Source: Pseudovirgaria hyperparasitica (taxonomy: Eukaryota; Ascomycota; Dothideomycetes; Acrospermales; Acrospermaceae). From it: a DNA stretch of 64,000 bases. Of this stretch, positions 44,794 through 55,983 are shown piece after piece. Numbering within the stretch: the first letter of the stretch is position 1; every line of letters starts with the position of its first letter. Made by a program: the position numbers and the translations under genes. The notes below the pieces were generated by a model. It worked only from the letters and a program-made list of their open reading frames with translations. It was not told the origin of the DNA and did no database searches. The DNA lies in the NCBI RefSeq assembly GCF_010093815.1, contig NW_022985553.1, positions 499,511 through 563,510 on the forward strand, read 5' to 3'.

Positions 44794-46090
44794 GGTTGAT
44801 CTTGCGAAGAGTTAACGGCCAGACCGAAGTTGCGACCAGCCAGAATGGTCTGATCTGGAGTTGGAATACAATCAAGAGCTGGAACGAAGATGTCGAGAAA
44901 CGTGGGAGATGACGTCCCTTCTGAACGTGGAAGGACTATATAAGTTTTTCAGGCTGGCAAGCGAGGTCTGCAGGAAACGTGGTAAGGTAGTATAGAACAG
45001 CGTGGACAGCACTTGCCCATGCTAATCCCACCCAAGCCCAATACCTTGGCACAAAAAAGTGAAGACTGTGAGTTCGGTACAAGGTGTTCAACACCGAGAC
45101 ACACAGCCTCAATGGCAACATATCCAGCAGATCCCTGTTCGAACTAAACCGAGTCCAATGTTATAACGGTCGTTTAATCGAGTCGAACTCAGCAGCTCTT
45201 GTACTACGTGAATCGCCTTGATCACCAACACTGTAGAGCTTTCACGTTTTAGCGATGTCACCGTGTGTATAGATCTCGATTCACGGGGTCAAACGTGCTC
45301 GAGTGTTGGGATATTAGATGTAATCGTATGTTTCTCGACTAGATTTAAAACTGTGAGACAATTGGAAGGTCATAAAGGCATCTGCATGAATGATATATGG
45401 ATACTTCTGACTATTAAGTGAACTGAAGGAGGCTGGAGATATATACCGAAGACACCAACTCCGTGTAATGCCCTAAATCCATTTCCTAGTCATGTGTGTA
45501 AATCGATGAGTCCACACTTGCGCAAACAACAGAGAGTCATAGAAATTGAAGAGCGGGAGGCACAAATATACTGTACAACTCTTGAAAGGGGCAGCATCCA
45601 CTCTATACAGTGCCAGCAGAAGTGCTCATTGCCGTCTGTTGTCGACGTGGGAACAGTCATACGTCGTTAAGTCCTTGCCAGAAACGGAGGGAGCCAGTTC
45701 CCTAAAGCCTTCCCTGGCGTCTTTGGGGACGAGGGTGAGTAAGATGGAGCGTAGCAATCTAGCACATTTGCATCTGTCGTCAAGATGGGCTTGAGAGCCG
45801 CGACGTCTGTCAAGGATGACGTGAGCCGGGAAGCCGGCTCGCGTGAGATGGGGATTATGCTTGGCAAACTAAACGCCAGCGACGGGCTGCGCATCTCGTT
45901 CACTTCAAAGGCGCGTATGAGCTCGTCGATCTCCACGGATCTCGTGCGGGGCGCGTGTCCGATTGCTAAGCTCAATGTCAGTTTTCTTGCTGCAGCATAC
46001 AACAATCATTTGAGCTGAGAGGGCGATTCGAATCAAGGGTTGGTCGCGATCTGCTCAATAATAGGACCTGATCGAGGGAGATCCATGCAT
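44794..46090. other. Upstream region of the Zn2Cys6 regulator
   Basis: This is a 1.3-kb interval with one possible coding stretch (45667-46005, listed separately). Otherwise nothing is recognised. Confidence 0.45.
45667..46005 (-). other. Possible coding exon of an unrecognised small gene
   Basis: About 110 codons are open on the minus strand, with G/C-rich third positions and a locally higher GC content than the flanks. No ATG opens the frame; the first ATG is internal (NEMRSPS). An AG dinucleotide preceded by TGC lies near the upstream end and could be a 3' splice site. No domain is recognised. It may be the last exon of a small gene or chance. Confidence 0.2.
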
Positions 46091-49000
46091 TCAGGATGTA
46101 ATCTCACCACCAGACTCCTTAGAATCTTCATTTGCATCCGCAAATTCGGCTTCAGGGGTCGTGACATCTTGCTTCTCTACGGCATCATCTGTGGTGGCAG
46201 CAGCAGCGGCGGCGGCCCTTTCTCGTTGTCTTTCGGCCACGGCGGCTGCTCTTTGCTGGGCAGCCTCTAGATTAGCTTTGATATTCTGCTCGTCTCTTAA
46301 TTTCCGCAACCGTTCGACTTCCTCAACGCCTCCGCTCTTCTTCAACTTCCCCTCGTCGACAAAGCTTGCCAGTTCCCGACCAAACTCTCCACCTCGGCGA
46401 CTCTCTAATTCTTTTTGACGGACTCTCTCGGCACGGTGTATAGCCTCGAGTCGACCTTCATGGTTCGGTTGGAGGGCACGAACCTCGCCTAAGAAGTTGT
46501 CCTTTGCCTTGCGTGGATCGACAGCTTGGTCCATTGTAAGGGCAAGGCGATTGGCGTTGCCCCGAGTAGTGCCTGAAGCAGATCGATTAGCTCCGGGAAG
46601 ATTTTGTTGTTTGGTTGCCTCTTCAACAAGTTGGAATGTTTCTGCTGCCTTATCCAAATCATCCTGGAGGTCAGCGGCAAGGTCTTCTTGCATAGACAAC
46701 AATTCTCTTTCATCGCACACGACTTGCAGTTCTCGTTCCCAGATCTTGGTCCAGATAGGTTTCTCCTTGCGTAGATAGTCTTGGAGCTTCTTTACCTCTG
46801 ATGTGGCGATCTGAATATCCTTTGCGACAATTTCCAGCTGGCGGGGCTTGGGTCTGACTCCACGTGACACGACATCTTTCCTGAGATCTTCCACAAGGTC
46901 CTGGAGGTCATCGACGCGGTTGACGATCTTCTCAGAGTCGTCGCTAAGCGTCTTCTTGCCCGCATTGACGTATGAACGGCCTGTGTCTCCCTCAAGCGTG
47001 GGCACAGCAGCTTTGATTGCTGTCGACTTGACGGTAGCGGCTTTGGCACGGACGTTAGCCATTGATGATTCGACATCGGTCACAAATGAAGTGTACGTCT
47101 GCCGCACAACCGCAAGGTCCCGGCGTAGGGACGCAACTTCTCCCAGCTGAGCCGCGGCGTCAATTGACAATTCAGCAACGACTGCTCCAGGTTGGGGCGA
47201 GATTGGCGTAGTGAGCATGGAACCTCGACCAGAAGTAAGTCCCGGAGGAACTGCAGCAATGCTGGCGATTTCCTTGGCGGTGTCTACCTGGCGCGCGGAC
47301 ACTCGTTGTAGAGCGGCTTGCTGTTCGTCCACTGTTGCTTTGATTCCTTCCACAAGTTTTGTTAGGCCTCCAAGTCCGTCGTCTATGTGTTTTTTAACCT
47401 CGTCTAGTACCTCGACATTGAGGACAAGGACTGCACGATCCTTGATATCGCTCAGATCTTCAAGCTCGTACCGCACCCCTGATACGGGATCTTGAATGTG
47501 GATTTCCGGCAAATCAACGCCATTGTTGTGGGTGTTCCACGCAAACTTCTCGATGAAAGCAAGCTGTAGCCGTGGTATCGACACATCGGCGCCATCTGAA
47601 AACACGAATTTCTTCACTCTGCTCTTGTATTGTAAGAACAGCGTCAATTCTTTTCCAGGTTGCGGCGAACCTTCCGGGATAAACTCGGTGGTATGCGGTG
47701 GGGACGGTGATTTCTTGCGCGAGTTGAACATGGAAGGCAGCTGAGATCGCCTCTGAATTGAAGGTTTCTTTTCAGGCAACATTGCCAAGTCCACGGGTTC
47801 CAGAATAGGACCAGAAAGTGTCGCCCCAAGCTCTGCACTCTCCTTCTCAAAGTTACCCATGCTTGGACCCAGTTTGTCTTCTGGAGTCTTGGCGATAGGG
47901 CTTGAAGCTGGCTGTAGTTCGTTAGGAGCTTCCATCACGGGGTGGGATATGCCATTTGGCTCTTCTTCCTTAATCTGCTGCGAGACATCATTGACTCGGC
48001 TCGATGTTTCCAGCTGTGGCATCCTCGTCGACTTATCACGACGTGCCATCACAGATCCGCGGGTGCGTACAGCGTGCATTGATTCACGTGCATCCCGTCC
48101 CCTGTTCGGTATTGGCGTATTTTGCGACGAAGGCATCATCGGTATGCCATTAGTGCCAACGAGCTTCTGCAGTTGGTATGCAGAAAATCTCCTAGAAGCT
48201 CGTCGCTCAAGATCCCCACCACGCTGCAGAGCTGCCAGTGCATCTTGTTGTTTTGGTGGTGGAGGCGGAGGAGGAGGAAAGTCTGTGTATGGAGGAGGTG
48301 TTGGCTTAGGAGGTTCGGGCATCTGTTCCTCAGTTGGGTAAGGTGAGATGACTGGTATATTTTGCATGGTGTTGCTAGATAGGGAAGAGTCATTCGAAGC
48401 GACAGTATCTCGGCTTGCTGTCTTAGTTCGGGAATTAGGCGGCACGCTTTCATATTTGTTGGGTGAAGAGCGCCCGGGCGCAGATGTTGTTCGCGGTGGT
48501 GGGTCGACCGAGCTTGTAAATCCCATGTCACCACTGCCTTGCCTGTATGCCGACGGTCGATTGCTTGACGATCTCTGGGGGATCTCTTCGTCCAAGTCTA
48601 ACGTACCGCCTGTGCTGCTCACGCTCCCCTGTCTTGCTGTCCCATTCGTACCATCAATACCCTTCCTTTGTCGTAATCTTTGTTGCTTTTTCTTCAGACC
48701 ATGTAAAAGGTTGATTATGATATCTCGGATCTTCGGAAGGTAGCGATCGAGGCTGGCTTGCGACGCTTCTTGGCTCAGTGTCTCTTCTAGTATTCCCCTT
48801 AAGGATTCTGGGACATTTCCTAAGTCTGTAGTCTCTACTCCAATTTCATTGAAGGCTCTAGACGCAATGTTGAACTCGTACCCAAGGCGCACATAGACAT
48901 CTGAAACCTCGCCCTCGGTCGCATTGTTTCGTGACCATTGCGTCAACGTTTCGAGTAGCTGCTTTGTCGCGACGAGGAGATGTGTGACACTTTTCTCGAT

Positions 49001-49198
49001 CTTCGAAAGCTGTTGCTGAACCTATGGCGATGGATATATCCGTCAGCATGAACTCGAACAGTATTGTGTAATTTCCGCGCGCATCGAGGAGCGAGAGACG
49101 AGACAATAACTGACTGTTTGTGGGCGCCTGTCACGGCCACCGCGTGCTGAACCAGCCGAGGATCGCTGTTGAGCGATATCATCTGTATGGGTTGCCAT
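46091..49198 (-). CDS. BUD6: Actin-interacting polarity protein Bud6/Aip3
   Basis: Bud6/Aip3 binds actin monomers and formins at the polarisome and promotes actin-cable nucleation at hyphal tips and septa. The two exons, 49198-49115 and 49021-46091, give 1004 aa; the intron has a GTCAGT donor and phase 0. The first exon encodes a short disordered leader. Exon 2 opens with VQQQLSKIEKSVTHLLVATKQ and QWSRNNATEGEVSDVYVRLG, the conserved N-terminal module of filamentous-fungal homologues. A Pro-rich segment (PPPPPPPPKQQ) and long disordered stretches follow. The C-terminal AIP3 domain starts near ELTLFLQYKSRVKKFVF and continues as coiled coil (SIAAVPPGLTSGRGS, EVASLRRDLAVV). The tail is Ala/Arg-rich. 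Confidence 0.92.
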
Positions 49199-50022
49199 AC
49201 CGCTGGTTGTTTGTGCGAGGATGATTCTGAGCGAATGTCGACTCCAGTGCGACTCTTTGTCTTTGACGTGGATAGTTCTTGGTGACAGCCCAAAGCGGCG
49301 ACGTCGCCTCGTGAAGGCGTTATGCTACGATAAGCCCAGTGCGTTGTGAAGAAGTCTTGTTAATACTGCGTGTGTGCAAGATCCATGGACAAGGTTTGAA
49401 GTGTGTACCTGAGAAAATGTAGGCGACCGAGCACGTTATGATCCCTGATGAGAACTTGAGGTTCTGTGATGTCCAAGCGTCCGTGCACCTGGACCCCAAA
49501 CGCGACCTGATTAGGCTTATGGCCGGCCGTATATGCACGCCATTCTTTCTCATCGCTAGTTCTATCCCATTCCATCCTCGGCAGCCTTATACTGATTCTA
49601 TTCTGCAGGCTATCAATCATTGTGAATTTTCGTGCAAAGGAGCACTCTCCTTCTGATACCATGCCACGAATCGCTTTAATGAGGTCCTACGGCTAAGATA
49701 TTCTTGATGATCGCCGGAAGACTGAGGACGCTAGGGAATACGTAAATACATATATACAGAGGCCTGATAATTAACTCCTAATCCATGCATGAACGCCAAC
49801 CCTCAGATGTCGTCGGAGCCTCGCTTCCGGCTATATTGAAACATTACCATTAAAACACCATTATAACGCCATACTGGACTCGTATGATGAGCATATGCGC
49901 TGTACAGTGATAGCCTCTTTAAGAAGTTGAGTATTCATGCGAAGGACCCGACGTGGTGTAAACGTGTGCTAACGCTTTAGGCATGGCTATTGCTATATCC
50001 AATATGCGATCTTCCATCGCCC
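49199..50022. other. BUD6 upstream region
   Basis: This interval holds the BUD6 promoter and the LST8 3' flank. A minus-strand frame of 100 codons (49360-49662) has no recognised feature. No gene is called. Confidence 0.5.
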
Positions 50023-51161
50023 CTATGAACCGGGGTGCGCAGTGTCATTCAAAGCCACACAGACGGCACCACGATGGTGTCCATTGTATTGCCTGATGAT
50101 ACTCTGACTACTAAGCTCCCATAGGCGGGCATAATGATCCGAGCATGCGGTTACGAGGTACGCTGAATCGGCACTGAATGCACAATCCCAGACCCAACGT
50201 TGGTGTCCGTGCAGAGTCGTTTCAAGAGGAAAGCTCGCAGGGGCACTGCTGAGCGGATCGTTGTTCGAGGCCGTGGTGTCTACAGACCATATTCGAGAGG
50301 TGTGATCAGCAGAGCAGGTTGCCAAATGCCGGACGTCAGGAGAGAGAAGGACTCGGGTGATAAATGTTTGATGTGCCGTGAAGCGGGTGACGGGCACGAG
50401 CGTGGTAACATCCGCTTCTAAAATCATACGCCAAACGTAAACATTGCCCTGGTCAGATTAGTGTTAGCAGTTCTGTGTGTGTTCCGATTCATACCGAGTT
50501 GTTCCCAGCGCAAAGGATAGAACCATCGCTTGCGACGGTGACACTGGCCACACTGACGTCGTCCTCAGGAATCAGTTGGTGGCTACACTTGTTCTCGCCT
50601 AAATCCCATACTCTAACGTTCCCACCACGATCACAACTAATGAGTTCGCCTTGATTTGGGTGGATAACCACATCGTTGACGGGAATCCCATGACTATAGT
50701 TCCGTTGTATGTTGCCGCTTCTCGTGTCCCATATCTTGACCGTACCATCTTCTGAGCTTGTGACCATCCATTTTCCTTCGCAATGGAATGCGACACCTGT
50801 AATGTTGTTCGTATGTCCCTCAAAGATGGTGAGTGGAGTTGGATTACTGCCTTTGATGTCAAAAAGCTTGATTGTATGGTGACCAGCGGCAGCTAGGAAA
50901 CGTTTATCGGGAGAAATACAAAGACGGTTGACTTGCGAGTCGGGGTGGGGTATCGTTCTCGAACATATTCCTGAGAGTGCTTCCCAGAACCTGGAGTATA
51001 TGTTAGATTGAGCATTGACAGCGCTTCTAGTCATCGCGCGCGCATTACAGGTTAACTAACCGGATGGTGTGATCGTAGCCAGCTGCAGCGAGCTATTAGC
51101 AGAGAAGTAAGAGGGGAACAGAGCAATACATACCAGTACATAGAATGACGGAGCCGCTCAT
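50023..51161 (-). CDS. LST8: TOR complex WD40 subunit Lst8
   Basis: Lst8 is the seven-bladed WD40 protein that sits on the TOR kinase domain in both TORC1 and TORC2. Four exons (51161-51134, 51082-51061, 50990-50495, 50448-50023) give 323 aa. The first two are 28 and 22 nt and encode MSGSVILCT and AGYDHTIR, the conserved Lst8 start. The WD repeats include VNRLCISPDKRFLAAAGH, HTNNITGVAFHCEGKWMVT, EDGTVKIWD, NVRVWDLGENKC, GNVYVWRM and HQRWVWDCAFSADSAYLVT. The ending HHRGAVCVALND is also the family's. The extra short tail after it may indicate a missed terminal intron, but the core is complete. Confidence 0.95.
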
Positions 51162-52959
51162 TTTGTCTCCTGCTTTTGACAATCCCTCGGACAATTCATT
51201 CCTCGTTATCGATGAGAATCCGCACCTAGCAGAGAGAGCGACCGAGTTCAACGTGTTATGAGGTTGCCTTAGGTATGCAGAGAGCGTTCTTTTTACAAGT
51301 CGCGACGATGTTCAGGGCGAATTACGAATCTGTAGATGCGCCGAGCTAGCCCCACTAGAACCATTCTATCCATCCTGGTTCCTGGGGCGGACATCCGAAG
51401 GGGTGGAGCGGAAAGTGGAAAGCGGAACTGCTTCCCAGCGCCAAACCTTGCTATTGGACATTTGCCTCTGCCGCTTGATATACGCCTACACTATCTACAC
51501 CTTAGAAACATCTAACCCAAAAGCTAATTGTTGATCTCTGAGTAAAATCTAGACTCTCCACAGACTCTATAGCTTAAACACAGTGCAACAGATAAAGCCT
51601 CTGGCAATAGACAACAGTGCCCTGATAAAACTCAATATAATTTTGTCTACGTCCTAGATTCAGGATACACATCTACCTAGGTAAAAGTCAAGTTGCTGCC
51701 AAGCTGACGATGCAGAGAACGGTCAATCGATGATGTCATGCGTTGAGGACCATGGACATTCAAGGTGACAATGCATGAGTAATTGTAATTTCTCCTCCTT
51801 CGGCTCCATGAGTCAACTCAACTCTCCTAAGATCAGCCTCACATTACCCACACTACCCACATACGCCACCATGGACTCCAAAGTAATCACCTCAAGGAGG
51901 GGTTCAAAGCCAGAATGGGCGCAGTCCCTTTGAGAAGCCTCTAATATGGACAACAAGGATAACGTGGCAGTCTTAAAAGCTAACCAATCCCCAAAACATC
52001 ATTTGTTCTTTGGATTCACGATTATGCGAACTAACACTCTCCAAGCGGCTCTATGAGGGAAGTATTAGTGTAGAGCAAGGGTCGAAGAAAGAGAGAGCAA
52101 TGTGGATCGGTGGTATGTGGCATGGGCGCACACATACGTCAGCAAAGAGACCTACGCTCTGTAGGGGTAGGAGGTCTCGGGCAGAAAGTCATTTTCGCGG
52201 AAGGTCATCCAGTGTCTTTAGGATGCACGTGTTGCGGTAGAGTTGGGTGTTGATAGGATTGTAGTATCTTACCATACTCTGCAACGGTCAATGACGCTGT
52301 AGCCAGTCTGGACACACTGGAGGCCATCGTGGACGCGATGGGATCTCAGATGTACACCAGGTATGACTTGAGTGTGCGTGAAAAAATTGTCAGACTCACT
52401 GTCAAAGTCGTACAATCATGTCGCGAAAAGGTCGAGTGTGTTGGTGGGATAAATGAATAGCCAGAATAGATCTGAAAGTAAAGTCCGAATCAGCCACAAA
52501 AACTCGTGGAAGTAAATCGAAGCATGATGGGTATTGATTGGGTAGCATTAAGAGGACGACAAAGACACAGTCTATCATGATTTGAGGACGAGTATGACCA
52601 ATAGAAGAAATGGGACCGTGATTTATTTATAGGACCGTCTCAATAGGTGAGCTATTGTGCAGATCGTCTCAGCCCGAGACGTTACAGTATGCACATACTC
52701 ACATATAATCGTCCTAGTAATGCAAGTAGCTCGTCTCATCATGACAATCAATCGAGGATGAGTATCATGTTATACCTTAAGCGTCTGTGCCATCCAATGT
52801 AGAACCCTCTCAATCGAGATCCGTCGCGACACCATCAAACCACAACCCATGTCATTGCGTTCCAGAACATATAACCTTGTCTCGTCATATGGTCATATAC
52901 ACGTGAAGCTAGCCGTACAGCGACCCAAACGCAAGCATTCCCTCCTCCGAGCCAAGAAC
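51162..52959. other. LST8 upstream region, no gene supported
   Basis: The interval is 1.8 kb. An ATG in good context (gccaccatgg, ATG at 51871) opens only 20 codons and no convincing spliced continuation was found. The part 52380-52860 has several short related stretches (gaggacgagtatgacc, gaggatgagtatc) but no clear repeat. Nothing else is recognised. Confidence 0.45.
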
Positions 52960-54723
52960 TTATTTCTGCGAACTAGAAGGGGTATCAACAGCGGGTTTGA
53001 TGGTGGGTTCAGAAGGCTTAGCGTCCGACTCTGAGGCTTCGGTAGTAGTAGATGCGGGAGATTTGACAACAGGAACGACATTTGTTGGGTCCGATGTCTT
53101 CTCCTTCTTATCGGGAAGTGTGCCAGATTTTGAGAGCTGGTTGTCCAAGTCCTCGTCTTCGTTGTCTTGATCATACAAGTCACTATCAGCCGAGTCGCTC
53201 GAGAGCTCGGTGCCATCGCCGAGTAGGATCACACGCGAGGACATACCTCCGCCACGACCACGGTGCTCAAAATCCATATCAAGATCGTCGGGACTGTCGT
53301 CAAAGCGATGGTGAATCCCCGGTCCCCGGAATTCGGCTAAATTTGACCGCGTCATTATAGTTGCTCAGGCAGAAAGAAAGCTTAAGACTTGCCGTACTCT
53401 GGAGGTGCACATGGCCCATCACCCTTTGAGACTCGGTCTGCAACTTCCTTGTACCATTCCTCGAGTGTTTTTCCTTTCAATAAGGCTACTACAATCATGG
53501 TCATGTTGTCGCATCCAACTCCCCCAGTGTCGCTGTTTGATGCCAAACAATTATCCATCATGTTCTCACAGATCGCGGATAGAGCTTGTCTAGCAACAAT
53601 CCCCCGTCGCACGAACTCGATGACGGCCTGGGAAGACTGACAATCCCAGATACCTAGAGCATTTAAATTAGCAACGAGATATGGAGCTAGTCATGAGGTT
53701 AACCCTACCGTCACACGCAACAACAAGAAACTCATCGTCATCGGATATGTCGTGAATGGTTACATCAGGGAATGCTGTGACTATTTGCTGCTCTGGAGGC
53801 AAGTCTGCGCTCTTCTTAAATTCGAAGTCTCCAATAGCGCGCGAAAGTGCGAGATTGCCATTTACGCGGCCGAAGTCAACGAAGCCACCGGCAGCCTGAA
53901 TACGGGCCTTTTCTCCTATTCCTCAGTCAGCTTTGGTCCTCCTTGCGGACAGTGGTAATTATGCAGACCTTCGTTTTGGGGCTTGTGGTCGAAGGATAGG
54001 GGTTTTGCCCTCCCCTTGATGCCTAGGACGGTCCTTGAGTCGCCTGCGTTTCCCTGACAGGATTAGTACCGTATTTCGCGGCTGGAAAAAGGTACATACG
54101 ACGAAAATCTGGTCATCAGAAATGATGCCGACGGAGCTTGTGCAACCCGATACTTCCTCTTCATACTTCGGATCTATTCGCTTGCTTAGCTTCTGAATCC
54201 GGACAGCTGGGATCAAAAGATCTCCTTACCACTCAGAATCGCTCTGTCCGTAGCTAAAAATCCATCCTTCAGGGCCTGCTCAATATCGCCCTTTTTGAAC
54301 GACTCTTGCCTCGCGATGATTTTATGGAGGTTCTTCCCAGTGTATATTGCAACTTTGTCACCACCATGTCCGTCATACACGCCAAAGAAACTTAGTCGCT
54401 TTGCCCCGTCCATCGGCTTCCCGTCTCCATCTTCGGGCTTCAAGTCAAGAATGGTAGCGTGCGCATCCTCCATGCTAATACGCCATCCTTGCATCGAAGA
54501 AACGCCATATGCGAAGCGATCGTCCGTGCCATCTTGGGAGTGCTATCTCAAAGAGTCAGCTTTCAAAACACTGCGTGGTAGAAGGCATCTCGCAAAACGC
54601 GTCGCGGGGTCAAATTTGGGCCGCGGCGAGACTTAGTGCTCGCCCCCCGCGTTAGTACGCTGGGTAATGAGGTCAAGTGAGTTTTACCTTCTCCACGACA
54701 GGCTCAGAAAGGGTTTGACCCAT
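52960..54723 (-). CDS. PTC2: PP2C-type protein phosphatase Ptc2/Ptc3
   Basis: This Mg/Mn-dependent Ser/Thr phosphatase in yeast reverses Hog1 MAPK, CDK and DNA-damage checkpoint phosphorylation. Seven exons give 450 aa: 54723-54688, 54542-54230, 54173-54100, 54053-53969, 53915-53709, 53653-53393, 53336-52960. It starts MGQTLSEPVVEK, where Gly2 suits N-myristoylation. Metal-site motifs are intact: SMEDAH (about 36-41), VYDGHGGD (about 68-74), GNAGDSR, LSRAIGDF, VACDGIWD and GCDNMTMIVV. The C-terminal 120 residues are an acidic Ser/Asp/Glu-rich tail beginning EFRGPGIHHRFDD. Six introns are needed; five are GT-AG. The last (53337-53392) fits only with a GC donor (GCAAGT), because nearby GT sites give the wrong frame. 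Confidence 0.95.
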
Positions 54724-55983
54724 GATTGTCGCTGGCTACGAAGACCTCGCAGTAGGCTGTAATTACGCACGGTTGTTGGTTGCGGATGTAATTTCTCAGT
54801 GTAGATTTGTGAAGCGGATGGAAGGAGAGTGGGGGAAGGGCGCTAGGCGAATGACGAATGGGCGACGACACAAGAATGCGAGCTCGCAAAGTGAACTAGG
54901 CGCTGGAATAATTGTCGCAGAGGTAGGTAAGTGAATGGAAGAGTGGGAAAAGAGGTATTGGAGCTGTGGCTGACGGAAGGTAGGAGAGGCTCGTGTGTGA
55001 GGTGTTTGTGTGGAGAGTGGAAGTGAGCCTGGAGTGTACCCACGAAGAATGGATAGCCACCTGGGCATCAGGTATCCCATCGTCATACGCCTTAACCGAA
55101 AATGGCATCGCGCTTGCTACAACAAATCTGCGCTCTAGATTTTCCACTTACCCTCACTCACTGTCCTCCACCTACGACATGATTGACGCTGCTGCTCAAG
55201 TGCACGCTGCAACTCCCTCTCCCCGCCGCTTCGCTCTATTTCTTCGCTGCGCCTCATGTACACATGTCCAGGTCGAAAACGCGTAGACCCTTCCTGGACT
55301 TGTGTTTTGTTGCCTCAGCCTCCTGTGCCACAGCTTAGTTCAATACCTGTCTTCCCCGGATCCCGCACCTCAGGTATTTTGGCCTATTCTTCGGATACTT
55401 GAACCTGGTGGTATTTCATTTACCCTTACTGATATCTTGTCAATTGCTGTGATATTCTCTGGCGGCATATGAGTGCTGGACACCAAGGCTCAAGGCTTGC
55501 CGCCGAATATGTCTGCAAAGTCGTTACAGGTACATTGTACGTCATGGTCTGTTCCCTACGCTGAAGGATCAAAGAAATCCTCGGAGGGAGTCGACTATCC
55601 GGCTTCTAGGCTCTCTAATCAGTTGTAAGAGTAAGCTTCTATTAGTCTATAATCCCAAATGTTACGCTTTTCCACAGTACTCGATCCTGATTGACTAACT
55701 ATGGAGGGGACGAGTCTGCCCATCTTCACATTTTCACGAGTTCTGATTATGGCCTCGGTCGAATTGATTTAGACTTTTCGATATATTCACATTGGTATTG
55801 TAGTCTCTCATAAATTGAGCACGCATTCCATCTTGTTCTCGTAAGGATATATATATTCGGTCGTGTGCTTCCAATGGCGCACGGACCTTTTCACATCTCA
55901 GCCTTGTCACCGCCACAATTCCGGGGAAAGCTTTCTAGCATCGCACCACATCCTCGTGTTGCCAGGATGACTTCCTCGGTGTT
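54724..55983. other. Divergent intergenic region
   Basis: This lies between the PTC2 start (minus) and the 744-aa gene (plus). Several overlapping minus-strand frames (54704-55147) are Ser/Pro-rich by composition only. No gene is recognised. Confidence 0.5.

Noticed and set aside
47859-48341. 160-codon frame with a Gly run
   Set aside because: Antisense of the BUD6 Pro-rich region; the Gly run is the complement of proline codons.
51871-51935. ATG in strong context (gccaccatgg) with short frame
   Set aside because: The frame ends after 20 codons and no spliced extension with coding character could be found.
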